This document shows, piece by piece, positions 10,561 through 20,535 of a DNA stretch of 64,000 bases. The stretch covers positions 62,001 to 126,000 of the forward strand of contig BGZK01001188.1 of NCBI GenBank assembly GCA_005406025.1, given 5' to 3'. Positions within the stretch are counted from its first letter, which is position 1. Each line of letters opens with the position of its first letter. Under the pieces are notes generated by a model. It was not told the origin of the DNA. It made no database searches and was given only the letters and a program-made list of their open reading frames with translations. The position numbers were made by a program, and so were the translations under genes. Source of the DNA: Eumeta japonica. Taxonomy: Eukaryota > Arthropoda > Insecta > Lepidoptera > Psychidae.

Positions 10561-12029
10561 ACTGTTTTATAAAGTACTTAATAATAATGCCTGATATGTT
10601 TGGATTAAAAGACATTAAGCGTGGTATTCCACTCGTTATATATCCACCTTAAAATCTATATGAAAACCGGCTGTCATCAATTTTGATAGCTCATTCTTAC
10701 ATTACAGGCACTATAAGTAAGTATTCCTAACAGAATCAGTTAATTGAAAAATTATAATAAAATGATAAAAGTTTACTATTTTCTGATTTATTCCTTTGTA
10801 TTCACACAACTGCCTATTTGGATGCCAAATTTGAACTTTCTACGTCATCTGAAACTGGGTAAAGTTTTGATCAATCAATGATAAAAATGATGATTTTTGG
10901 ACGTTAATATTTAAAATAATAGTTTGAGATGTGTTTACGAAATTTAGAGCACGTATGTATCTCGTAAGTCTCAATATATGAGCCAAATTTGACATATTTA
11001 TGTAAAATAGTTTTAAGTTATGAGGGGGTCAAAAGTAGCCCCAAATGGTTCGTGTAATATTTATTATACACGGTGCTGCTCACCAGTTCTGTTAGCTCGA
11101 ACTAAGCTTGACACGTTACCGCGTGTCTAGATCCGTTACTCGGCACTAAAACGAAACTAATATTTTTCAAATGAAGCGCTCAGTTACTGCCGAGTATGCA
11201 TCAATCATACCAAGTAAAGATAACGCCAGGACAACTCGACATGCTAGGTCGAACTTTTAGACACTGGCGGCATTTATTATTAGACCTGTAACGAGAATTT
11301 AAGCAGTGATAAATAGAAATTACCACCTCTGTGTACTCCGTACGCGCACGTCCTCATGCCGCGCTTCAAGGATGAAAAGCTTAGATGATTTTAAATCACA
11401 CTTCGAATGTGGTCAAAAATAGAAGAGAAATGTTTATTAAATTTCGACCATTGTGAAACTGAAGTGCAGATTAACATGAATTTGAAATGTTTTAAACATG
11501 TGTGTCGACATCGAAACAAAACGTACACAACCTATTATATAATACTTATTTGGTGAAGAAGTTCATTAACTTCGATTTTGTTCTTTTCTGAACACATATC
11601 AAGATCGAATAAATTATTATTCTCGCACGTGTAGGTATCGCTATAGAACCAAATAACTGGTGCACGTAGAGAGCCTCTAAGGAGCTATTTTTGTGTAACT
11701 TTGCGTTTCCACAAGTAAGTAGTTCGCTTTACTTGAATGCATATGTCCAGGAAAAAGTTTTGCTATAATATAGAAGCAAGATATTGTTATTCTCATCTTG
11801 CCTCGAGATAAGCATTTTAAGTATCATTCGCGCGACCGAATTGTTCAGGTTATCAATGTTTTTATTTAATGTTTTCTTTTTCATAATTTTGCTACGCATT
11901 TTGATAATTATTGTATTATTACGAATAATAAATGTCAGTAAGATCGCGATAATGATATTTAAAAGATGTGAAAATGCAATACCAGAATAAGTGGGAGTGA
12001 GAGAGTTCATGAAGTGAAAAATTCGGTAT
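10561..12029. other. AT-rich sequence, no gene recognised
   Basis: Frames at 11729-12010 (minus) and 11784-11990 (plus) overlap on opposite strands and are low in complexity. A slightly GC-richer block lies at 11080-11360. Nothing further could be assigned. Confidence 0.35.
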
Positions 12030-12790
12030 AGGACCTGTGGTTTTTGTTACGAACAGCAGTAAATGTGAAGGTCATATGGAAAGGAAGTCGGACACCGAAA
12101 GTGATCCGGGTTTTGCTCGTTATTACAAATAAGAAAAACGACAGATTATCCATAATGGAGATCAGATTCATAACCTTCGTAGGGCAGTGATAATAAGGTA
12201 TGTCAGAGGACACGTGAATATACGATAGAATCAACGTAGCGAACGTACAATCCCTGTCTATTAGTGAAGTATCCTTGAAAAAGAGCTATAGCATACCACA
12301 GTATGGCGTAGTACTGTGCGCAATAGAAAAAGTTGTTTTACGTTGGTTTGACCAAAAGTTGATTGTCACAAGAAATTCATAAAACAAATGTTTAATTTTA
12401 GGCAAGGAACTTAAACATATGCAGACCAAATTGGTGGCATTGAGGAAGGTCAAATTATGAGCGCCTGATGCGGAAGAGTTTGCGTGAAACAAACTGAAGA
12501 GGTACCTTAAACATTGTACAATTCGAGACTATGATCTCTGTCTAGCCCCCTGAAAAGTAGATGTAAACTTATATAATTTATTAATGGAGTATCTAGAAAT
12601 GTTGCAGCAATAATGAAAAACATTCTGATATTTTGAATGAAACGGTTGAGAAAATCAACAAATATATTAATACATCCGCACAAAATACCTAACAATAGCT
12701 TTTCGAGATCTACATTTATTTGCGCAAATTGCGCAACAACCTCCAAATCTGTTCTGAAAATCACAGCGTGTTTATTATTGTGGCTCAGTC
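12030..12790. other. Block with open frames, possibly an old retroelement, unassigned
   Basis: Three adjoining frames (12007-12234, 12286-12492 and 12507-12764, all minus) face plus-strand text that also reads as broken protein-like pieces, for example KELKHMQTKLVALRK near 12405-12450. Base composition is higher in G and C than around it. I could not match either strand to a named family, so only a decayed coding origin is suggested. Confidence 0.2.
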
Positions 12791-13861
12791 GAATTTGAGT
12801 TACACCTGGTAATATATATCGTTAATTAAAATATCGTATACACATATTGTATTTAATTCTATTGTACATAATTGAATTACGTACGATAAATAAACCATAC
12901 TTTTGAACAGCGTGACATCCAGTTCAGCCACTGAATAATCGCTATAGGATCTTTTTGAATTCGGTAAAAGTAAGTTTCGTCTGAAATCTTTATGAGTTTC
13001 GATGCAAAAAGATAAAGAATAAACTGTCCGAGAGTTTTAAGTTTTTCAGTATCGAAACCTAATGATGTTTTCTCATAAAAAGAAGCTGGTGTACGTTCAA
13101 TTCAAAATTCTGGTTCTTCTCGTGTAATTTTAATTTAACAGGCTTTTTTTTCACCGTTTGTTTTGATGGGGTTGAGGATCAAACATATTCTGATTTGACA
13201 GGGCAGGTTCTTTGTTAGGGGGAAAGTTTGTCATTTGTCTTCTAAGATATTTATTATGGAATCTGTATCAAGATCTACCTCCACAGTCTTATGTTCGAAT
13301 AGAACGGAATTTCATTCAGAATTTGCAATATCGTCGGTGTCAAAATCTAAACCATCTTAACTATCAGCCTCATCCAGCACAGAAACAATTTTAACGCAAA
13401 TACAATACTTTGAAACCATTGTTAAGTATAACAGGCGCGAATCCAGAATTTCGTTTAAGGAGGGACATATTTTGTATGATAATTATATGTCAATGGGTGT
13501 AAATAAATAAAAGTTGCGTCTGAGAGCGATTGTACCCATTGCCCTTCCTGGATCCGCGTGTGAAGCATAAAGAAAAACACAATTGAACTAATATCTCGCT
13601 TATTGTTCGTAACGCGCGACTATTCTAGCTAGAAAAATGTAATTGAGCCGAATTTCTCTAAATGTTTTTATGCGACCGCACCATAAGCCCGACGTTTTTG
13701 ATTGGACTTATTTGTATCCTAACATTGTGAAAAATATGCCCAACAAGTTTGAGAAAAATAGAAGACCACAAGCGCTGTACGCCATGTATTCGTGTCGCAA
13801 GAAAGGGAAGAAGAATTGTTTGCCCTTTAGCGACATAGAGAAAGGTATCAATTTTTTCTGA
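12791..13861. other. AT-rich sequence, no gene recognised
   Basis: Frames at 13212-13394 and 13643-13861 (plus) lie before the LINE relic. The second runs right up to the first recognisable reverse transcriptase motif and may be more of the same decayed ORF, but I see no matching motif in it. Confidence 0.3.
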
Positions 13862-15290
13862 TTCCTGTGCGCTGACGACGTGCGAATTACAGGCGATTGT
13901 AACTGAAATGGATGATTCTGTTAAGGTATGGTATGAGGTGTGAAAGTAAAGGTGAGCGAGACTGAGGTCATGGTGTTTGAAAGGAGTGAAAGCGTGTTGG
14001 AATTTGATATATAGATAGAAAATGAAAAGTGGCACCAGTAAAAGAGTTTGTATACTAAGCAGCCCCGGATCTACGATTTCTTCGAACTGGGGCGAAAACT
14101 TTATAGTTGCATCCCCTCCCTCCGGTGTTTAAGACAAACTGTAAAAAAAGCTCACAAATATATAATGCGTGGCATTTTTTATTATTAGGACAATAACAAC
14201 CCTTTAGTAAATTTCCACTCTTTATTACTAATTAGCTAACAACTTTTTCATTTTTGTGATGTAAAATTGTATATGTATAGGAGACATGTCATACGTTACT
14301 CTTTTGAGTGGTGAAGTCAATTTTAATCTTTGGATTTTTCAAAGTTAATAGGTGTCTTCAATCTTATATAATTACCATTTTTGGTAATTAAAAGGATCAT
14401 TAATTATTTATAAAAGCAATAAATTATTTAAATAAAAATTCCCGCCGTCATATGTTGTCGCCATAATCTCCCCTGAAGCTGCTTGCAGCGCATTTCGGAA
14501 TGAATTTTTAGAGGTGTTTATAAACCAACTGGGCGTTTTAAAATTAAATTAATAATCAATAGAACAACGTGCGTTGGATGCTAAGTACTTTGTGAAGCAA
14601 TTTTTTTTTCTCACCATATTATGATTTAGGCGCGTCCCGGCTTATCCCCTCTAGATCCGGAGCTGATATTTAGATAGTTTGTATAATGACAATATACACG
14701 ACAGAGATATTGAAAGGAGAATGAATGTAACCTTGCTTACTGTAACGAATACTAAGTCTCACGTCACGTGCATTCGGCTATTGATCATGGGGGTCCCAAT
14801 CCCTACGCTTATGTTCGGAAGTGAAAACTGGGTATGGCCGAAAAAAATTAAAACGGAATCAATACATTGGAGATGTGATCTCACCGTACTATGTGTGGAG
14901 TGTCTGAAAAATAGATGTTAGGAACAATGATGTCAGAATGGTAGTTTAAAATATGTAGGGACTAGAGTACAAAAATATATGTTGCTCTGGTATGGCCGTA
15001 TGAGAAAGAAAATAAAAGGAGAGCGATTAGACAAACTTTGTTAGTCTACTGCACGAATGTATGTAGTGTGAAGGGTCAGTCAGGGTCGGTCGCCCTAGAA
15101 CATTTTCTGGAGAGTAAGTTGGTGGCATATTGAAAAAAGGCCAAATTTTAAGCACGACGCATCGACGAGCTTGCACGGAACGATCAATAGATATCAATGA
15201 AGCAAAAAAATGCAAAATCGTACCATTTGGAAATCTGTGGTCTCTACTACCCTTCTAGGAAATAGGAGTGAGCAGCGCTGAATTTATACT
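13862..15290 (+). pseudogene. Decayed LINE reverse transcriptase, split by an insertion
   Basis: The plus strand reads CADDV (the reverse transcriptase catalytic box, normally YADD), then SETEVMVFERSES, then KEFVY at about 14046. After about 610 bp of foreign sequence the same ORF resumes with NDNIHDRDIERRMN at 14691, PTLMFGSENWVWPKK near 14796-14840, LCVECLKNRC, LLWYGRMRKK near 14980, and TIWKSVVS near 15225. The order matches a non-LTR retrotransposon ORF very common in moths, usually labelled only reverse transcriptase. Stops and frameshifts are frequent. The missing N-terminal part fits 5' truncation. The family call is firm for a LINE and tentative for the clade. Confidence 0.75.
14056..14668. 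mobile_element. About 610-bp inverted-repeat element nested in the LINE relic
   Basis: It interrupts the LINE coding text between GAGTTTGTATAC (EFVY) and TAGATAGTTTGTATAATGAC. Its ends are inverted: left AGCAGCCCCGGATCTA, and right, in reverse complement, ATCAGCTCCGGATCTA. Flanking bases CTA/TTTA may be a short target duplication. No transposase frame is visible. The CCGGATCTA end suggests a hAT- or Harbinger-type MITE, but that is inference. Confidence 0.65.
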
Positions 15291-16214
15291 AAAGGTAGTC
15301 GGGGCATAGTATTCAGGCCGGTAAAATTTAGAAAGTAAAAATTTTTTTAGTGATATCAAAATTAAAAAAAAAAATAAAATAACAAAACTATAACTTGCAA
15401 GTAAAATTTCAGTTTTGGGGCGGCATTTTCTACAATGCTGAGGGGCGGCACTAAGTTTAAATCCGGCGCTGGGCGTGAGCGTATATATATATATAATATA
15501 CGTTCGCCTACTACATTCATAAAAAATAATAAATACAAAAAGTAATTATCAATTCTTTACTAAGATTTGTAACCTTCAATTTAGGTAACTGTACATCCAG
15601 GCATATAGTTTGTGAAATAATAAGTTGGCAAAACTCGACCAATCTCTTTCCGCGACTAACAGGCTATGTATCTGTAACCTAAACCTACTCATCATTGACT
15701 TACTTCTGTTACAAGTCGACAGAAAACTTGCAAATAACACTTGACTCTAGCTCATTTTTCACTACTACGTAATAGTGTGTATATATTAAACATAGAGTAG
15801 ATATGAAGTCAATATATAAATAAAAAGAAATTGTATCTTCTTCAAAGGATACGTAAAACAAACTCTTATCACACGATCGTTACTGAAATTGTGAATATGA
15901 AAATTTTTTACTGAACAAACTTATTCGTGTGATCCGAGAGATAAGCATAAATTCATAATCACGTAGAAAGGTAAATTTGATATTGCTTATTCGACATACA
16001 CGTGTACGCTTTATCATCCTTCAACATGTATACGTTATACATTTAAACTTTTTTCGACCTGTTTATGGCATCGTAGCTATTGCGTGATAATTTACGAAAA
16101 GAGTGCACGTCATTTTTTTTTATTTTAAGTCTAATTGGGTTATTGTTCTACAGGATACCAAAATGTTTGCGATATATCCATATTTACAAAAACGATGTCG
16201 AATATAAAGACGAA
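15291..16214. other. AT-rich sequence with a repeat-like block
   Basis: At 15390-15480 TTGGGGCGGCATTTTC, GAGGGGCGGCACTAAG and TTTAAATCCGGCGC look like the end of another lepidopteran DNA transposon, but the opposite end was not found. A (TA)n tract lies at about 15483-15500. No gene. Confidence 0.35.
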
Positions 16215-16440
16215 ATTGGGTAGTGATGGCGACGTTGCGGCGGCCCCGGCGGCCGCGGCTGGCGGTCTCCATGACGACGTCGGGACGCTGGCGGCCCGGC
16301 GCCCGGCGCCCGGTGCCCGGCGCCCCGACGCGATCAATCTCAGCTGAGTGCCGTAGCGTGGCGCGCACGTCCTCGCGCACGCCGCCGCTCGGCTCGCGGC
16401 GCCATTGTCGATGTCGCCATGAACGAACGGCGTACTCTCA
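16215..16440. promoter_or_regulatory. GC-rich island, possible exon or promoter
   Basis: About 225 bp are extremely rich in G, C and CpG, with repeats of GGCGCCCGGCGCC type at 16295-16325, in otherwise 30-35% GC DNA. Frames of 70-122 codons are open on both strands across it (16120-16380 and 16140-16508 minus; 16135-16347 and 16223-16504 plus), as expected of any GC-rich stretch, so no strand can be preferred. None resembles a known protein. It could be a promoter-proximal exon of an unseen neighbour or an upstream promoter of tai. Confidence 0.35.
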
Positions 16441-16679
16441 CTTTCTAACGTTATCACATTTTTTTTTTCTATCCTTTTACCGGATTTTATTAAAATATGC
16501 GTAATCATTCTTATAATTGCGTTTTATCTTAAGAACGACCCGCCTAAGCCTTTTTCAGTATTCGATATGAAAATTATATGCTTTGTAAATTGTTTCAATT
16601 AAAAAGGAAAAAGAAATTAAACAAAACGAGGGAATGTTAGCATAGCCTGTTATTAGTTTGTTATTAAATTTTATTATGG

Positions 16680-16980
16680 ACGGAAAGGAAAGTGACCTTG
16701 ACCCCTGAACGCAAGCCTAACCTGCCTCAAAAGCGTCCCTCTGCGCAGGGCGGCTGGTGGCGGTCGATAGATTGAAACAGTATGTTCGCGCACGCGCCCT
16801 TCCCCGGGCGTCTCATCGATCCATCGGCGTTAGCGCGCACAGCCCCTGGCTGTGTGATGCGACGCACTTAATGGGCTTCTATGCGGGCTCTCGTTTTCTA
16901 TTAGCACAGCACTGACGTCGCGGAAACTGTCGGGCCTGCCCATGATAATAACGTCACCCATGGTAGCATCGGACGTTACT
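16680..16980. promoter_or_regulatory. Second GC-rich island with nuclear-receptor-like sites
   Basis: A GC-rich, CpG-rich block contains TGACCTTGACCCCTGAAC at 16693. In reverse complement this begins GTTCAGGGGTCAAGGTCA, two AGGTCA-like half-sites, with TCAAGGTCA matching the known FTZ-F1/ERR-type monomer site. Other short motifs include GTGACGTC-like cAMP-response cores (CTGACGTCG, AACGTCACC). No open frame of note. A promoter or enhancer role is inference from composition and motifs. Confidence 0.35.
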
Positions 16981-17639
16981 TAACATAAACATAATTATTT
17001 GATTAGATGCAGTTTATGAATCATTAATAATTTTTTGTTTAAGCACAGTTGTAAGATAAGTCATTCTTGTCAACAATTTTTAAATATATTGCTAAATTTC
17101 TATGGAGAAATGTTATTTTAATATGAAGTCGATTTTGTGTTTTTAAACAAATTCTTAAGACTAGATCAACCCAAACTTCGCTAAAAATTTTATGCGCGGT
17201 TTAGTGTCACCCAAAACTGTTTTTCGTCAATTTTAAAATGTTCAAATCTACGACTCTAATAATGTCTATAAAAAAATATAACTTTCATTCATAAAATAAA
17301 CCCAAACTCTGTTGAACATTATTTATTGTAACTGTACAGAGGGTCGTACAATTAGGTTTTTGAAAAAAAATTTTTTTTTTGAAAAATGGAAAGATCATAT
17401 ATAAGTTTTATAACAAAACAATTTTAATTTTTTTTTTTCTGCAATAATTAAAACGCTATATCAAAATAAAAATTAATTTTTGAATCCAGTACCGAAGACG
17501 CGCCGACAACTCCCGAACAAATCCGAGTGCGTGTGACGTCATAATGTTAGTTGTCACTCGTAGTAGTATACGGAGATAATAAGTGTAGTGCTTTTGAGTT
17601 TTGATTTATTTTATTCTGTCATTGTTAAATACTCAAAAA
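16981..17639. other. AT-rich sequence, no gene recognised
   Basis: Contains homopolymer-rich DNA near 17360-17480 and a TGACGTCA palindrome at about 17535, shortly before the THAP relic. A second ATGACGTCACA occurs downstream of that relic at about 17911, so both may belong to one repeated unit. Confidence 0.35.
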
Positions 17640-17828
17640 TATATAAAATGTCAAATCTCAAAGTTACCGCTCTTGTTTTGTACCATTATGTACAAATACT
17701 ACAAAGACAACTCGGAAAAATGTTTTAAATGTTCCTCAAGACGAGAAACGTCGAAAAAATGGTTTCAAGCAGTGCTCCGAGATAATCCTAAAACAAAATC
17801 GAACTTTTTGTTGTGAAGATCACTTTGA
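17640..17828 (+). pseudogene. THAP zinc-finger domain, frameshifted
   Basis: THAP domains are C2CH zinc-binding DNA-binding domains found in host proteins and in P-element-type transposases. Read through three frames, this stretch gives the domain order: KSQSYRSCFVPLCTNTTK (first Cys pair, C-X4-C), then VPQDEKRRK, then KKWFQAVLRDNPKTKSN (the conserved Trp), then FCCEDHFD (final Cys and His), and then a good splice donor, GATGTAAGT, at 17829. Frame breaks fall just after ATGTC (17652), in the A6 run at about 17755 and in the T5 run at about 17805. Breaks in homopolymers could be sequencing error rather than decay, so a live first exon is not excluded. No partner exon was found downstream. Confidence 0.65.
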
Positions 17829-18145
17829 TGTAAGTATTTCATATTCATATTGCCATTAGTTACTTATAATAGCTGTAAACGCTGCACTGTTATGGAATTG
17901 CTATAACATTATGACGTCACAAGTATGGTGGCCAATCGTGGCGCGTTCACAGTCACGTGATTTTTTTTTAAATTTTATCAATTTTTAATCGCTTATAATT
18001 AATTGAAAAAATTGTTTTTTTCGTTTTTCTAATAACATATCAATAAAATTAATAATTAAGTTTTAAAATACATAAAAAAAAATAAATATATTTCTTTTTT
18101 CAAATTCCCAATTACTATAATTAAAAACTGCAGCTACAAAATGTA
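17829..18145. other. Sequence between the THAP relic and the mariner
   Basis: AT-rich with one short GC-richer block (GACGTCACAAGTATGG, GTGGCGCGTTCACAG) at 17910-17960 that may be part of a repeat. No gene. Confidence 0.35.
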
Positions 18146-19412
18146 AGGTTGGGGGAAAAGTTTTTTCGTATTTTATATACAAATTTAAGATAATTTTTCA
18201 TCATATTTTATTTACATTTAATTATGTGTATATAGAACATTTTACAACAATTTGTTGCCATTTTATAAGTAGTGGCACAGTACCATTGCTGTAGAAATTT
18301 TGGGATTTCTGATGGAAAATCTGCGACAAGAAGTTTTAACAGTCCTCTCCTGATGTTGACCTAACAGTACCTAATTAATTCTAAAGAGACCGAAGCAGGT
18401 AAAAATCTGAGGGTGCAAGGTCAGGGCTATATGGTGGATGCATCAACACTTCCAAACCAAACTCTCTTAATATTTATGGAGTAGCTAAAGATGTGTGTGG
18501 TTTGGCGTTATCATGGTCAAAAAACCACACCCTTTCTGTTGATTCAATTTCGGCCGTTTTTTCTCTACTTCTTGCTTCAGTCTCATCAGCTATTAGCAAT
18601 AGAAATCCGAATTTATGGTTTTGCCCGGCAGTAAAAGCTCATAATGAATGTCTTTCCAATCCCACCATACACATCATAATTTATTGCGAGTTTAATTCGT
18701 TAATTCGGATTTCGATATAGTCGGTGGAGCTTGCTTGCCTTTTGACCATGATCTTTTTCGCTTGTTCTCGTCGTAGGTAATCCATTTTTCATCATCGGTC
18801 ATCAATCTTTTCGAAAACGGTTCGATTTCATTACCTTTAAATAGAAAATCGTTAATGAGTACACAATTCAATAGATTTTTTTCAGTGAGCTCGTGTAGGA
18901 CCCAAAAATCGAGCCTTTTTCAGACGTGTCAAAACTGTTGTGTGGTCAATTCCCAGCTCTTCAGCTATGTCGTAAGATCTAGTATGCTGATCTTGCTCTA
19001 CTTTTTCCAAAATGGCATCGACTTCATCCGTAACAAGTCGACCAGAGCGAATTTCATCTTTGAAATTAAAATTACCGGACTGAAAGCGCTTGAACCAGTT
19101 TTGTGCTACTTCTATCGACACTGCATTAGGTCGATAAACGTCACAAGTTTTTTCGCGGTTTATGTCACATTTTTCCCTATTTTATAATAAAACTTCAAAA
19201 TGTATCGTATTTCTACGTTAGATTAACTCATTGTGGTCGATGGAAAAACCATAAAAAATGATGGCATATCGGTTTTTTTAATTGTTTTTTTTTTTTTATA
19301 AATGTCATCTATTTAATGGTATCAAAACTAGCCAGATGCAAACAGCACAACCAAAGAACTAGTATTGCAACTTTTTACTTATAAAATGCAAAGAAAACTT
19401 TTTCCTCGACCT
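18146..19412 (-). mobile_element. Mariner element with both ends, inactive
   Basis: The left end AGGTTGGGGGAAAAGTTTT and the right end, in reverse complement AGGTCGAGGAAAAAGTTTT, are matching terminal inverted repeats, with TA adjoining each side, the normal mariner target. Length of about 1.27 kb is normal for mariner. The transposase lies on the minus strand and is broken (separate entry). Related pieces occur at 8949-9590 and 53037-53130, so this family has been active several times in this region. Confidence 0.88.
18250..19190 (-). pseudogene. Mariner transposase pseudogene
   Basis: The longest intact piece is 79 codons (19121 down to 18882): VAQNWFKRFQSGNFNFKDE, RSGRLVTDEVDAILEKVEQD, then SYDIAEELGIDHTTVLTRLK, the second helix-turn-helix of mariner transposases. 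Frameshifted continuation gives WVLHELTEKN, then ITYDENKRK and SWSKG after the first catalytic region, then DHDNAKPHTS (second catalytic Asp) and a C-terminal EFGLEVLMHPPYSPDL-like segment near 18430. The family's DD34D order is recognisable but stops and frameshifts break it. The first helix-turn-helix is hardly readable. No function is expected. Confidence 0.85.
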
Positions 19413-20450
19413 AATAAATCCATACATCATATATACCTGGTTTGCTGTGGAAACATTGCGTAAAAAAAATCGTTTTCTTTTAGAAACTATGAATACAAGT
19501 AGGTGGGTAACAGTACAGCGCACGAAACTCAGCCGCTGAGAAGTTAGTCACGAAAGCATCGCAATGGCGTTAAATTGTCACACGGGGGAGAAGGAATGGT
19601 TGGGGAGTGTTAAACTTGCGCCTTACATCATTCGCAGGCAATTCAGAGCGGCAAGGTTTCGTGCGTTATACTGTAGGAAGGATGGAAGTCTTTGTATTAA
19701 TAATTTCAAGATTTCGTATTCAAATTTACATTTCACGAATTAATATAAAATCAGAAGGGTGTGCACATTTTTATTTTGATACAGTTTTGATATTTATATT
19801 GATTTTGGCTGGGCAAGCTTTTATGAATTCAGTACAGCTACTACCATTATCAAGCAACTAAATAACAATAAATTTGAAGAGCATTGTAAGTATTATTCAA
19901 TAAATTTTACTAACATAGTTGGTTCAATTTGAGGGAATCTATACCATTTTTTGTCGGGTAAGCTAATAGTGAAACTGTAAACTTCATTGCGCAATGCAAG
20001 CAAGTTTTTACATGGCAATGTTAAACGTCCTTATTGAGTATTGGCGTTATAAAATCGAGTACTTTTTTTTTTGAACGAAGACGGAAAGCGCGGTTCAACT
20101 GATAAATAATGGACTAGAATTCATCATAATACGTCACGTGAAACCTCCGTTTGATTAACAACTATTTTAAAATGTTGTAAAAATATGTAGGCAAATTAAA
20201 GAACGATGCCGGTGCCCTTTATATCATACGTCATGTCCATGATCAAAATGTTTATTTAATTTGTGTTCGGAAATTTTATAATTTAAGTACATTTTAAAAC
20301 GCGTCTATAAATATTTCCAAACTTGTACTAACACATACTGATTTACTGGCATGTTAAATAAAAGCAGAGGATAATATCCCGCGGGAGAATAACTAATCTA
20401 ATCAAATGGAACAAGTGATGAGAAGATAAATAGCGTAACATATTGGTTGG
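19413..20450. other. AT-rich sequence, no gene recognised
   Basis: An 84-codon plus frame at 19607-19861 has no recognisable features. Confidence 0.35.
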
Positions 20451-20535
20451 GGACTTTGAGGCGCGGACGTGCGCCCGAGGCGCTGTCGCCCTTTGAAATC
20501 GTCATCTGCTCGATCAAACAGCAGCGACCGTTATT
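20451..20535. other. Short GC-rich patch
   Basis: GAGGCGCGGACGTGCGCCCG and following bases stand out from the AT-rich surroundings. It could be a small regulatory element; nothing else supports that. Confidence 0.2.
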
